Shown piece after piece: positions 31,865 to 43,776 of a stretch of 64,000 nucleotides of DNA (position 1 is the stretch's first letter; every line of letters begins with the position of its first letter). This DNA is from Humulus lupulus (lineage: Eukaryota; Streptophyta; Magnoliopsida; Rosales; Cannabaceae). The stretch lies in assembly GCF_963169125.1 (NCBI RefSeq), contig NC_084797.1, forward strand, positions 93,405,868 to 93,469,867. Reading direction: 5' to 3'. The translations under genes and the position numbers were made by a program. A model generated the notes under the pieces. The model was not told the origin of the DNA, searched no databases, and worked only from the letters and a program-made list of their open reading frames with translations.

Positions 31865-34101
31865 TGTAACGACCCAAAATTGCTAATAGGGCTTAGTGCC
31901 TTGATTAGCGTGCTGGGAGGGCATAATTGGTTATATATGTGTTTAATTGGTTAAATGCGTGACTATGTGGCATGCATGATTAATATGATTATGTGAGTAT
32001 ATTATATGCATGTTTATGATTATTAAATATGCATGTGGGCCATTTACTGTTCATAAGGGTATATTTGTAATTTTGGCCCGTTAAGGGCATAAATGTGATT
32101 TTTATGTGATATATAGTTGAGACCACATTATTATGTGGATATATTTGTGGCATATGGCTCGAGACGATCCTAGTGAGCGGGTTAGCGAAATAGTCACAGC
32201 AGGGTATAAAATACCCAGCTCGGGGGAGCTTGGGGGGTATTTTTGGGAATTTAGAGGATATTCTGGGGATTAATTAGATATTGAATAAGTAGTTGATAAT
32301 TAATTGGACACAACGGGATTAATTGGTTAATAGTAGGAACATTTGAGGAATTGGCGGGAACCGGGAGCGGAATGACCATTTTACCCCTAGAGACAATTAA
32401 AGGACTAATAGGCTCAAAGGGGCGAAACAGTCTTTTGTTAGGTTAGGATATACTCACATGACTTAGGAAATAAACCATAATTCTCTCCCCCACCTCCTAC
32501 ACGTTCTCTCTCTCACTCCCTCTAGAACTTGGATGAAACTTGGATAATTGAATGAGACTAAGTTGGGAAATTGAGCTGGGAGTTTGGAGGAAACTAAGAT
32601 AGAATTGGTCAAAGTATTGTTGAGGTCTAAGCTGCAATTGAGGTAAGAAATCCGTACTAAGCTTGTTGAACCATGTTAAGATTTGTGTTGGCATGAGGCT
32701 TAGTTTTGTTGGCTGGTTTTGGGTTGAATTGGAGTGTTGAATAAGAGTAAGAATTGGTTATGAGTTGGATATAATGTTTAGACCAAAGGGATGGGAATTT
32801 TTGGCTTAAAATTTAGTTTGGCTGCTAGATTGAGATGAAAATTTGGGGTTGGACTCGTGGGAAAATGTTGAGAAAAGGTAATTTTTCTGGGTTTAGGGCC
32901 TCGGGTCGCGGCTCTGTTCTTCAGGCGCTGCGGCCTGCATGAATTTTTGAGGCTGGGAGCCTCTGTTCGTCAAGCGTGCCGCAACTCAGAGGAGGCAAGT
33001 CGCGGCCCATGTCCCCTCATCAATGAGGATTGAGCCTCTGTCCAAGGAGCGGGTCGTGACCCTTAAGGGAAAGTCGCGACCCTAAATAGGGAATTAAGGG
33101 GAAATGGGGTTTAAGGCTTGGGGAGGCCCGGGGATTCGAACCTAAGCGCTCAGGACGATTTCTACTACCCGGTTTAGTAAAAATCGAGGTCTCGAAGGCT
33201 AGCTGTTGTTTTCTAAGTATTTATTTGGATTTAGAATTGATGATTCCCATTGATGTTGTGACTAGGTTTATCGCCAAAGCTCGGGACTGAGGATCGTGCT
33301 CGAGACCGTTCTGTATTCTTCACTCGGGATTTGAGGTAAGAAAACTGCACCCTTGTGTGGTTGTGAACGGGACTGAGATTCCCAATTATTGAATGCTTGT
33401 ACTATGTGTTTGTAAGATTGATGTGATGTACGTGCATAAACGACCTAAGAGAGTCGGGGCTGATGGTAAACGTACTGAACGCAGCTTGATTTAAGCGAGC
33501 CGGGGTCAGTGAGATCAACGGGGGCTTGGCCTAAGTGTGTCAATCCTGAATATTTGTGAGCTTGAAATTATGTGTTTATCATTGATTAGTTGATTATCCG
33601 TACTCTGTTTTATGGTTGAATTGAATGAGTTAAGCTTGATCGAATACCATTATTACTACATGTGTTTGCTGTTTTCTTGGGTTTTCTTGCTACGCCTTGG
33701 CTCACGGATGCTACATAGTGCAGCTAAAGGTAAAGGGAAGCTGGACCAACCATGAGTTGAAGAGCTCCGGGGGCGATGTGTACATTTCCAACTGCTCGTC
33801 CGCCACGGTCGAGGGAAAGTACAGGGATAGAACCTTAAAATTGATATTTTTCCATTAGAGTGGCTTTTGGTTGTATAGAACTTTTGAGAATTGTAAATTA
33901 TCACGTATACCCTATTTTTGGGATCCCATGTATTAAACATCCGTTCTAATGAAAATTAACCATTTATGTTCAAAATCTTTTAACCCTAATCTAATGGTTG
34001 ACCTTAGGATCACATTTTTTTTTATTCAAATGACTTGATTAGCAAGTCTTGCACTATTTCAAATACACGGTGTAACGATCTTGGTTATCCAGGGCATTAC
34101 A
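31865..34101 (+). repeat. Tekay-2 5' LTR
   Basis: It runs TGTAACGACCC ... GGGCATTACA. A CG-rich block at about 32895-33090 holds several TCGCGRCC-like motifs. The 3' part contains GGCTCACGG and the tail CGATCTTGGTTATCCAGGG. Confidence 0.93.
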
Positions 34102-34117
34102 ACTTGGTATCAGAGCG
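34102..34117 (+). other. Primer binding site of Tekay-2 (initiator-Met tRNA)
   Basis: ACTTGGTATCAGAGCGG directly follows the 5' LTR; TGGTATCAGAGC is complementary to the 3' end of initiator methionine tRNA. Confidence 0.9.
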
Positions 34118-34489
34118 GTCTAGGTTTAAGGGTTCCTGAAGACTGGCTGGGCATGTACCCTCACCGCTAAAGACAAGCTCGACTCAGGGTTTGGTAACTA
34201 TATATATGCGATTACATGCTTAAATGCTTAAATGAAATATAAATGTTTTAATCTATATGAATAATAGGGAGCATGAGATACTAATAGGGCCTGGCCCTTG
34301 AGTGTTGTGTGATTATAATGAGGTGTGCTTATTAGCATTGTTGCTGCATGTGAATGAACGTTTAAATGCTTGTTTGCAACTTGATTGTTTGTGGTTGGTT
34401 GAGTTTCAATGGTGGACTATGGAAAGACTGTTAACTTGTCATCATTGCATGACCACCGAGTCGTTAATTGCAGATAAACTTGGATAGCT

Positions 34490-35620
34490 ATGCGTCCAAG
34501 GCGATCGATATAACTAGCTTGCACAGGGTCCGAGGCTAGAGGTGATGAACATGGCCAGAACCCTATGCCAATCCCTGAGAACTGGCAGCAGATACTCGTT
34601 GATATGCAAGCCATGTTATAGAGTCAAGAAGAGCAGATCAATCTTTTGAGACAGCAGGCTCTGTCAATGAGTGTTGCACCTATTATGCCACCTGTTATGG
34701 CACTAGTTGTACAACCACCTGAGGGTGGGAGCCACTTTATGAGCAGTTCAGGAGACAACATCTTCCAACTTTTGAGGGAGGATCGGATCCACTGAAGGCT
34801 GAGTAGTGGATGATTATGATTACCTCCATCCTGGATTTTATGAGGGTGGAATGTAATGACAGGGTGGCATGTGCCACCTATATGCTTAGAGAGGATGCCT
34901 GTATTTGGTGGGAGGTGGCATCACAGACCAAGGATATTTCTACTTTGAGTTGGGATGGGTTCAGAGATCTGTTCAACCAGAAGATGTTGCCATTAGGGCA
35001 GCGAAGGTGAATGAATTCACAAGGCTGGTACAGAGCAGTATGATAGTTATAGAGTATTACCTAAAGTTTGATAGGCTGGCGAAGTTTGCATCAGACTTGG
35101 TGCCTATAGATGCGGCCAGACAGGACAGGTTTATTTGAGGGCTTAATGTTATGATAGCCCAGGATGTGAGGATTACATCGGTACCTGAGCAGACGACTTA
35201 TGCCCAGGCTATTGAGAAGGCTCTTACGGCTGAAGAGGCAGAAAACAAGATCTGAACGGAGAATGCAGCGAGACGGGATGTTCGCAGGGCAGTGCCTCCA
35301 TCCACAGGGTTTAGTAGGGGCGGAGGCCCCAGTGATTTGAAGAGGAAGACCCCTGACACTTTGACCACTGCTGGTCCTAATAGGAGGGGTCGAGGTGCTC
35401 AGGGTGAGGAGTTACCCATAATGCACGAGGTGTAGGAAGCGCCATCTGGGCGAATGTCGAGCAAAGGCTTGCCCAACGGCGGGGTGGTGGGACACCTCAA
35501 GAAGGATTGCCCAACGGCGAAGAAGGAGGAACCAGGGAAGGTGGACAGCTTGACTCCAGCTCGAGTGTTCACCTTGACGCAGGCGGAGGCCGAGGCTAGT
35601 CCCTCGGTAGTGACAGGTCA
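34490..35620 (+). pseudogene. Tekay-2 gag (decayed)
   Basis: It starts at ATG 34490 (MRPRRS) and is stopped after a few codons. Capsid-like sequence follows in two frames, with ECNDRVACATYMLREDACIWW (about 34850) and VIEYYLKFDRLAKFASDLVP (about 35045). The zinc knuckle region (about 35425-35510) has Cys and His residues in the expected order but shifted frames. It would have formed the virus-like particle shell. Confidence 0.8.
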
Positions 35621-36977
35621 GCTTTCTAGCGTTGGCTCTTCATATACTGTATTGATTGACTCCGGTGCTACACATTCATTTGTTCCTAGTAAGGTAATTG
35701 ATAGATTGTGTAGACCTATTGAGTATTATACTGCGGGGTTTGGGACTATACTGCCTACAGGGGAACTGGTAGTTTCTAGGAGATGGATTAGAGCACTGCC
35801 AGTGATGGTAGATAGTAGGGAACTATCAGTAGATTTGATCAAGCTGGGTATGGATGACTTTGATATGATTTTAGGGGTGGATTGGCTGGTCAGATATAGG
35901 GCTACTATAGATTTTAGGAAGAAGATGGTGACTTTTGAGCCTGAAGGAGAGGATCCCTTTATTTTCATGGGTGCTGTGCATGGACCCCGCATAACCAAGA
36001 TATCATCGTTGAGGGCTAAAGATCTATTACAGGGAGGTTGTATATGTTTTCTAGCTGGTGTGGTGGATACCACCAGAGTTGTGCCAACGGGGCCGGGAGA
36101 GACCAGATTGGTGCACAAGTTCTTTGATGTGTTTCTTGAGGATTTACCAGGACTACCACCGCACAGGGAGATTCAGTTCGTCATTGAGTTAGTGCTGGGT
36201 ACAGAGCCAGTGTCAAGGGCACCATATAGGATAGCTCCAGCAGAATTGAAAGAATTGAAGATACATTTGCAAGAACTTCTTGATTTGGGGTTTATCAGAC
36301 CTAGCTTCTCGTCATGGGGTACTCCAGTTTTGTTTGTGAAGAAGAAGGACGAGACTCTGAGAATGTGTATAGGCTACAGGGAGTTGAACAAGTTTACCAT
36401 CAAGAATAAGTACCCCTTACCAAGGATCAATGACCTGCTCGATTAGCTACAAGGAAAGACGGTATTCTCAAAGATTGATCTTCGATCTGGTTATCACCAA
36501 CTGAGAATCAAGGACGAGGATATTCCAAAGATGGCCTTCCGAACGAGGTATGGGCATTATGAGTTTCTGGTCATGTCGTTTGGTCTAACCAATGCCCCAG
36601 CTGCATTCATGGACTTGATGAATCGGGTGTTCAAGGACTTCTTGGATCAGTTTGTGATTGTCTTCATCGAAGATATCTTAGTTTACTCCAATTTAGAGAC
36701 AGAACATGAACAACATATCCGATAGGTCTTGTAGAGATTGAGAGAGTATCGGTTGTATGCCAAGTTTAAGAAGTGTGAGTTCTGGCTACCAGAAGTGACA
36801 TTCCTCGAACATATTGTTGGTAAAGATGGGGTTAAGGTGGATCCAGTTAATGTAGAGGCAGTGAGAGATTGGTTGAGGCCAAGGAATGCCTTAGAGGTTA
36901 GGAGCTTCCTTAGATTAGTAGGGTATTACAGACGGTTCGTGGAAGGGTTCTTGAAGATTGCTGCACCAATGACATAA
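35621..36977 (+). pseudogene. Tekay-2 protease and reverse transcriptase (catalytic residue changed)
   Basis: The frame through 36446 gives protease [18 protein letters not shown] (about 35648), [14 protein letters not shown], then [23 protein letters not shown]. After a stop at 36444-36446 come [17 protein letters not shown] and [15 protein letters not shown]. The catalytic block reads [10 protein letters not shown]: the first Asp of the F-I-D-D motif is Glu (GAA at 36669-36671), expected to kill polymerase activity. Further stops at 36723, 36732 and 36975. Confidence 0.88.
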
Positions 36978-38983
36978 TTGACACGGAAGAATTTGAAGTT
37001 CACCTGGTCAGATAAGTGTGAGAATAGCTTCCAAGAATTGAAGTGATGACTGATTACTACTCCTGTGCTGAGTCTTCCTTCAGAGGGAGGGAGGTTTGTG
37101 GTATATTGTGACGCATCAAGGTTGGGATTAGAATGCATGTTGATGCAGAATGAGAATGTTATTGCTTATGCGTCACGACAGCTGAAGGAGTATGAGCAGT
37201 AGTACCCTACCCATGACCTAGAGTTGGCAGCGGTGGTATTCGCGCTGAAAGTTTGGCGACATTACATGTATGGGGAGAAGTGTGAGATATACACTGATCA
37301 TAAGAGCTTGAAGTATTTCTGCACCCAAAAGGATTTAAATATGAGGCAGAGACGTTGGCTTGAGTTGGTGAATGATTATGATTGTGATATCCTTTACCAC
37401 CCAGGGAAAGCCAATGTAGTGGCAGATGCATTGAGCCGGAGGGGCCCGGGACAGTTGTTCAGCTCTACACAGATATCAAAGGAGTTGGCAGAGGAGATGG
37501 CTAGAGCAAGGATAGAGCTGGTTGTGGGCCTATTGGCCAATATTACCTTACAGTCAACCCTTCTAGAGAGGACAAGAGAAGGTCAGTTGGTTGATGTACA
37601 GTTGCAATGAGTTAGAAAGAATGTCTTAGCCGGAGTGGCTAAGGATTATTCTATTTCAGAGACTGGTTTATTATGGTATAAGGGTCGAATTTGTGTCTCG
37701 GCAGATGTGGAAATTAGACGAGAAATACTTTATGAATCATATACTACACCATACTCACTCCATCCAGGCACCACGAAGATGTATTAGGATCTACGGACTT
37801 TATATTGGTGGCCTGGGATGAAGAAGAATGTAGTGGAGTACGTGGCCAAGTGTTTGATCTGTCAACAGGTGAAGGCTGAGCATCAGCGACCAGCGTGGGG
37901 TTGCTACAGCCTTTGGGTATTCTTGAATGGAAGTGACAGGATATTACTATGGATTTTGTGGGAGGTTTACCCAAGACAGTGGGGCTACATGACTCGGTGT
38001 GGGTGATAGTAGACAAATACACCAAGTCAGCTCACTTTTTGCCAGTGAAGAAGACCTATACTGTGGATCAGTACGCGGAGTTATACGTGAGGGAGATTGT
38101 ACGTCTCCATGGGGTTCCCAAGTCTATAGTATCAGATCGGGATCCCATATTTACCTCCAATTTTTGGGGTGGTTTGCAGAAGGCTATGGGAACTCAGTTG
38201 AAGTTCAGTACAGCCTTTCAGCCTCAGACAGATGGACAGTCTGAGAAGACCATTAAGATATATTGGAAGACATGCTTAGGGCATGTGTGTTGGACTTTGA
38301 GGGGTCTTGGAGTAAGTATCTCCCGTTGATTGAGCTTTCATACAACAACAGTTATCAATCAACGATTGTAGTGGCTCCATATGAGATGTTATATGGAAGA
38401 AGGTGTATATCACCCATTCATTGGGATGAGATGGGTGAGAGGAAGTATTTGGGACCGAAGTTGGTTCAGAAGACTAATGAAGCTATTGAGAAGATCCGAG
38501 CTCGAATGCTCGCTTTGCAGAGCAAACAGAAAAGATACGTTGATCCTAAGCGTAGGGGCGTGGATAGGAGACCACGTGATTCTGCGAGTCTCACCACTAC
38601 GAGGGGTGAGAAGGTTTGGGAAAAAGGGCAAGTTGAGCCCTAGATTCATAGGACCTTTTGAGATTCTTGAGAGGATCGGGTAGGTGGCCTACAGATTGGC
38701 ACATCCACCATCGTTATTAGGGGTTCACAACATATTTAACATTTCTATGCTTCGAAAGTACGTCTCAGATACAACTCATGTGTTGAGGTATGAAGATTTG
38801 GAGTTGCATACAGATTTTTCATATGAGGAGAGTTTGCTTCATGTCCTAGACAGGAAAGACAAGGTTCTACGGAACAAGACAATTCCTCTAGTCAAAGTGT
38901 TGTGGAGGAATAGCAAGGTTGAGGAAGCGACCTGGGAGCTTGAGTTAGCTATGCAGGATCTGTATCTTGAGTTATTTAGGTAA
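36978..38983 (+). pseudogene. Tekay-2 RNase H, integrase and chromodomain (decayed)
   Basis: RNase [52 protein letters not shown] (to about 37445). Integrase: HPGTTKMY ... CLICQQVKAEHQRP (about 37762-37890), TMDFVGGLPKTVGLHDSVWV, SIVSDRDPIFTSNFWGG, FQPQTDGQSEKT (to about 38255), with frame shifts near 37900 and 38260. C-terminus: RFIGPFEILERIG, and a chromodomain with NKTIPLVKVLWRNSKVEEAT followed by WE (about 38872-38940), then the stop at 38981-38983. This is a better preserved version of the Tekay-1 tail. Confidence 0.9.
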
Positions 38984-39006
38984 ATTTCGAGGGCGAAATT
39001 CTCAGT

Positions 39007-39015
39007 AGGAGGGGA
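39007..39015 (+). other. Polypurine tract of Tekay-2
   Basis: AGGAGGGGA, four bases before the 3' LTR start, as in Tekay-1. Confidence 0.85.
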
Positions 39016-39019
39016 TAGT

Positions 39020-41270
39020 TGTAACGACCCAAAATTGCTAATAGGGCTTAGTGCTTTGATTAGCGTGTTGGGATGGCATAATTGGTTATATATGTGTTTA
39101 ATTGGTTATATATGTGTTTAATTGGTTAAATGCATGACTATGTGGCATGCATGATTAATGATTATGTGACTATATTATATGCATGTTTATGATTATTAAA
39201 TATGCATGTGGGCCATTTACTGTTCATAAGGGCATATTTGTAATTTTAGCCCGTTAAGGGCATAAGTGTGATTTTATGTGATATATAGTTGAGAACACAT
39301 TATTATGTGGATATATTTGTGGCATGTGGCTCGAGACGGTCCTAGTGAGCGGGTTAGCGAAATAGCCCTACTCAGGGGAGCCTGGGGGTATTTTTGGGAA
39401 TTTAGAGGATATTCTAGGGATTTATTAGATATTGAATAAGTATTTCGTAATTAATTGGACACGACGAGTTAATTGGTTAATAGTAGGAACACTTGAGGAA
39501 TTGGCGGGAACCGGGAGCGGAATGACCATTTTACCCCTAGAGACAATTAGAGGACTAATAGGCTTAAATGGGCAAAACAGTCTTTTGTTGTGATTTTATG
39601 TGATACTTAGAAGACTTAGGAAATAAACCAGAATTCTCTCCCCCCACCTCCTACATGTTCTCTCTCTCCCACTCCTTCTAGAACTTAGATGAAACTTGGA
39701 TAATTGAAGGAGACTAAGCTGGGAAATTGAGCTGGGAGTTTGGAGGAAACTAAGTAAGAATTGGTCAGAGTATTTCTAAGGGTCTAAGCTGCAATTGAGG
39801 TAAGAAATTCATACTGAGCATGTTGAAAATTCTGTTGAACCATGTTAAGATTTGAGTTTGCATGAGGCTTAGTTTTGTTGCCTGGTTTTGGGTCGAATTG
39901 GAGTGTTGAATAAGAGTAAGAATTGGTTATGAGTTGGGCATAATGTTTAGACCAAAGTGATGGGAATTCTAGGCTTAAATTATGGTTTGGCTGCTAGATT
40001 GAGATGAAAATTTAGAGTTGGACTCGTGGGAAAATGCTGAGAAAAGGTCATTTTTCTGGGTTTAGGGGCTTGGGACGCGGCCCTGTTCTTCAGGCGTTGC
40101 GACCTGCATGAATTTTTGAGGCTGGGAGCCTCTGTTCGTTAGCGCGCTGCAACTCGGAGGAGGGCAAGTCGTGGCTCGTGTCCCCCCATCAGTGAGGATT
40201 AAGCCTTTGTCCAAGGGGCGGGCCACGGCCCTCAAGGGCAAGTCACGACCCTAAATGGGGAATTAAGGGAAAATGAGGTTTAAGGCTCGGGGAGGCCTGG
40301 GGATTCGAACCTAAGCGCTCGGGACGATTTCTACTACCCGGTTTAGTAGAAATCGAGGTCCCGGAGGCTAGCTATTGTTTTCTAAGTATTTATTTGGATT
40401 TAGAATTGATGATTCCCATTGATGCTGTGATTAGGTTTATCGCCAAAGCTCGGGATTGAGGATCGTGCTCAAGACCGTTCTATATTCTTCGCTCGGGATT
40501 CGAGGTAAGAAAACTGCACCCTTGTGTGGTTGGGAACAGGACTGAGATTCCTAATTATTGAATGCTTGTACTATGTGTTTGTAAGCTTGATGTGATGTAC
40601 GTGAATAAACGGCCTAAGAGAGTCGGGGCTGACGGTAAGCGTACTGAACGGAGCTCGGTCTAAGCGAGCCGGGGTCAGCGAGATCAACAGGGAGCTTGGC
40701 CTAAGTGTGTTAACCCTGAATATTTGTGAGCTTGAAATTATGTGCTTATCATTGATTAGTTGATTATCTATACTTTGTTTTATGGTTGAATTGAATGAGT
40801 TAAGCTTGATCGAATACCATTTTTAATACAAATGTCTGTTGTTTTCTTGGGTTTTCTTGCTAAGCTTTGGCTCACGGGTGCTACATGGTGCAGCTAAAGG
40901 TAAAGGGAAGCTGGACCAGCCATGAGTTGGAGAGTTCTGGGGGCGAGGTGTACATTGCCAGCTGCTTGTCCACCACAGTGAAGGGAAAGTACAAGGACAA
41001 AACCTTAAAATTTGTAGTTTGCCATTAGAGTGGCTTTTGGTTGTATAAAACTTTTGAGAATTATAAATTATCACTTATACCCTGTTTTTGGGATCCCATG
41101 TATTAAACATCTGTTCTAATGAAAATTAACCGTTTATGTTCAAAATCTTTTAACCCTAACCTAATGGTTGACCTTAGGATCACATTTTTTGTATTCAAAT
41201 GACTTGATTAGCAAATCTTGCACCATTTCAAATACACAGTGTAACGTTCTTGGTTATCCAAGGCGTTACA
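39020..41270 (+). repeat. Tekay-2 3' LTR
   Basis: It begins TGTAACGACCC and ends GGCGTTACA. Near its start (about 39080-39125) a unit of about 20 bp, AATTGGTTATATATGTGTTT, occurs twice in tandem; the 5' LTR has it once. The CG-rich block is at about 40070-40255. Confidence 0.93.
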
Positions 41271-41275
41271 ATAAC

Positions 41276-43753
41276 CTGGATAACACGCATCCCGGTATGG
41301 GAGCTAATAACTAGCTTCCCAATAACCTAGCAATAAGGGATCCAACCCAGGAACGACTTGCACTGATGGAAGAGCAAATGAGACTCCTCCTAACAGATAA
41401 GAATAAGGAGGATTATGATTCTGATGATGAGCTCAAGCCTTTTGCTCCACACATTGCCGCAACCCCTTACCCGTAGGGGTTCAAGATGCCAAATATGGCA
41501 ACGTACAATGGAACTACTAATCCGTCTAACCAATGCAAGACTTTTAACATCCTGATGTGAGCCCATAATGTGGGTATTGACCTTTGATGTGTTCTATTCC
41601 CAGCAACCTTGATAGGCGCGGAAAAATGTGGTTTGATAAGTTTAAGAGACATTTTATTACCTCCTGGAATCAACTATCTTCAAACCTCAAGAAACAGTTC
41701 TGGGCTACTAAGGAAAAAAGAATTGAAGCCAACTCATTGGCAAATATAAAGCAACAATCGGGTGAGTCTCTCAAGGCTTACATAAACCGGTTCACCAATA
41801 TTGCAGCTTGGGATAGAGATGCTGACAACAGTGCCAAGCTCATAGCAATGCGAGCTAGAATTATCGCAGGAGGAGAATTATGGAAAATCTCCAAAGAAAA
41901 TGAGTAAAGAACACAGATGAATTTATGTCTCGAGCTCAAGAATGGATTAACCTTGAGGAGGCAGAATCAGTAATGGCAGAAACGAGCAATGTTCGCATTC
42001 GGCCCACTGGGACAGTAACCAACTGTAGCACCAGCTCAGCCAATTATCAACAACAACCAGGCAGGTAACAACAAATGTTAGGGGAATAATGAGGGTGACC
42101 AGACAGGAGCTAAGAAGAATAAAGCTGGAGATAAGTATGTCTCAATTTTCACTGTGTATACTAACTTAATGGATACACGAGAAAATATATACCTAGCTAA
42201 TTCTGCTCGCCTCCCTTGGAAAAAGCCCGAGCCCATGAAGAATCAACGGGCTAAAAGAGATCCAACAAATTTTTTGTCGTTTACCCAACGATATCGGTCA
42301 CACTGTAGATGATTGTCGCTAATTGAAAGACGAGATCGAGACATTGATTCGAGCTAAGTCGTTAGCACAATATCCTCGAAATCAAGTAGCTCCCAACTTG
42401 CAGGTCGTACCAAATCAACGACCAGTTCCAGGAAATCAGCCAAACCCCCTGTGGCTCCACCAACTCCAGAAAACATACTTCTTCCACCTCTAGTGGAATG
42501 AAGAGATATTACAATGATATCAGATGGACCCATCTGGCAGGAACGAGCAGTGGGGCTCATACAAGATATGTATAGGAGCTGAAGACCCATGATGGCTCAG
42601 TGTACACTCCCGAGCAACAAATGCCTAATTAGCAAAAGATGGATAAACATCCGATCATTTTTACGGGAGAGGATACCAGCCACGTCCAATTTCTGCTCAA
42701 TGATCTGCTTGTGTTAACTATTCAGCTTGCTAACAGAAGGGTCTGAACAATTCGAATAGAAAGTGGGAGCTCAGTAATTGTGCTATTTAGATCCACTTTG
42801 GGAAAAATGGAACTCTCGGTCAAGGACCTAAAAGCTTTTTCAACTACTATCTATGGATTTTCAGGCGAAGGACTGGCAGCGATTGGAATTATAGAGCTCG
42901 TGGTGACCACTGGAGATGAGAATCGAACCACGACCAAGATGCTCAAGTTTGTCATCATAGACTACCCAATAGCATACAATGCCATCTTAGGTCGACCTGC
43001 TTTGATCATCTTTGAATCAATCAATTATATTTGCCATTTGGTCATGAAATTTCCCACAATACGGCAATGTGTATGGTCAGGGGAGATCAGCTAGCTGCCA
43101 GAGAATGCTATAGCATCTCAACGAAGGAAAAAATGCAGCTTGGGTAGTAAGCAATAGTGATCATTGAATAAGCAAAAGAGCTTCAATTAATTGAGATTGA
43201 GGTTACTGAACTTAAGGAGATTGATCTACGAATAAGCGAGGACAAGTCGAAGCTTCAAGCTCTCAAGGAAGTGGAAGAAGTAATCCTCGGTAAGAAAGCC
43301 ACTTCCAAAGTTGTAAAGATTGGAAGAAATCTTAGCACAGAACAGAAGAAAAATATAATCGAGTATTTAAGAAAAAAATCTCGATGTCTTTGCATGGTCA
43401 CATTCCGACATGGTTGGCATTAGTCCCGAGGTAATAATGCACACCTTGGATTTGGACAAGGATATACCAGCCAAGCAATAGAAGAGAAGGTTACTTGAAA
43501 ATGATAGAGGAGAAGCATCGGAGGAGAAAGTAGCTCGCTTCCTGAAATGTGGGTTCATCAGGGAAGCAAAATATCTGACTTGGATAGTTAACCTTGTTCT
43601 GGTCTCTAAAACTAATGACAAGTGGAGACCCTGCATCAATTTCTTTGACCTCAACAAAGCATGCCCAAATGATTGTTTTCCTTTGCCAAGAATTGATCAG
43701 CTAGTAGATGACACAACCAGCCATGAGCTCATGTCATTCATGGACGCGTACTC
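41276..43753 (+). pseudogene. Tat-2 gag C-terminus, protease and RT start (decayed)
   Basis: It resumes Tat-2 after Tekay-2. Gag core resembles Tat-1 (FKMPNMATYNGTTNPSNQ at about 41482; KQQSGESLKAYINRFTNIA at about 41750). A Tat-type zinc-finger-like segment with GHTVDDCR and LKDEIETLIR lies near 42298-42355. Protease remnant: ESGSSVIVLFRSTLGKMELS (its DTGSS motif is now ESGSS, an active-site change), GFSGEGLAAIG and YNAILGRPAL (42760-43010). RT begins VSKTNDKWRPCINFFDLNK, CPNDCFPLPRIDQLVDDT and FMDAYS, where solo-E interrupts at 43754. Stops are frequent. Confidence 0.82.
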
Positions 43754-43776
43754 TATTAGGATTAATGCCCTAAAAG

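Larger units (their letters stand above)
31865..41270 (+). mobile_element. Tekay-2: full-length Tekay/Del chromovirus (9.4 kb), decayed
   Basis: LTRs of 2,237 bp (31865-34101) and 2,251 bp (39020-41270), both TGTAACGACCC ... TTACA, are bracketed by perfect ATAAC duplications (31860-31864, 41271-41275). A PBS (TTGGTATCAGAGC) follows the 5' LTR and a PPT precedes the 3' LTR. The internal order gag, zinc knuckle, protease, RT, RNase H, integrase, chromodomain is complete, but stops in pol make it inactive. It sits in Tat-2 gag. Confidence 0.95.
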
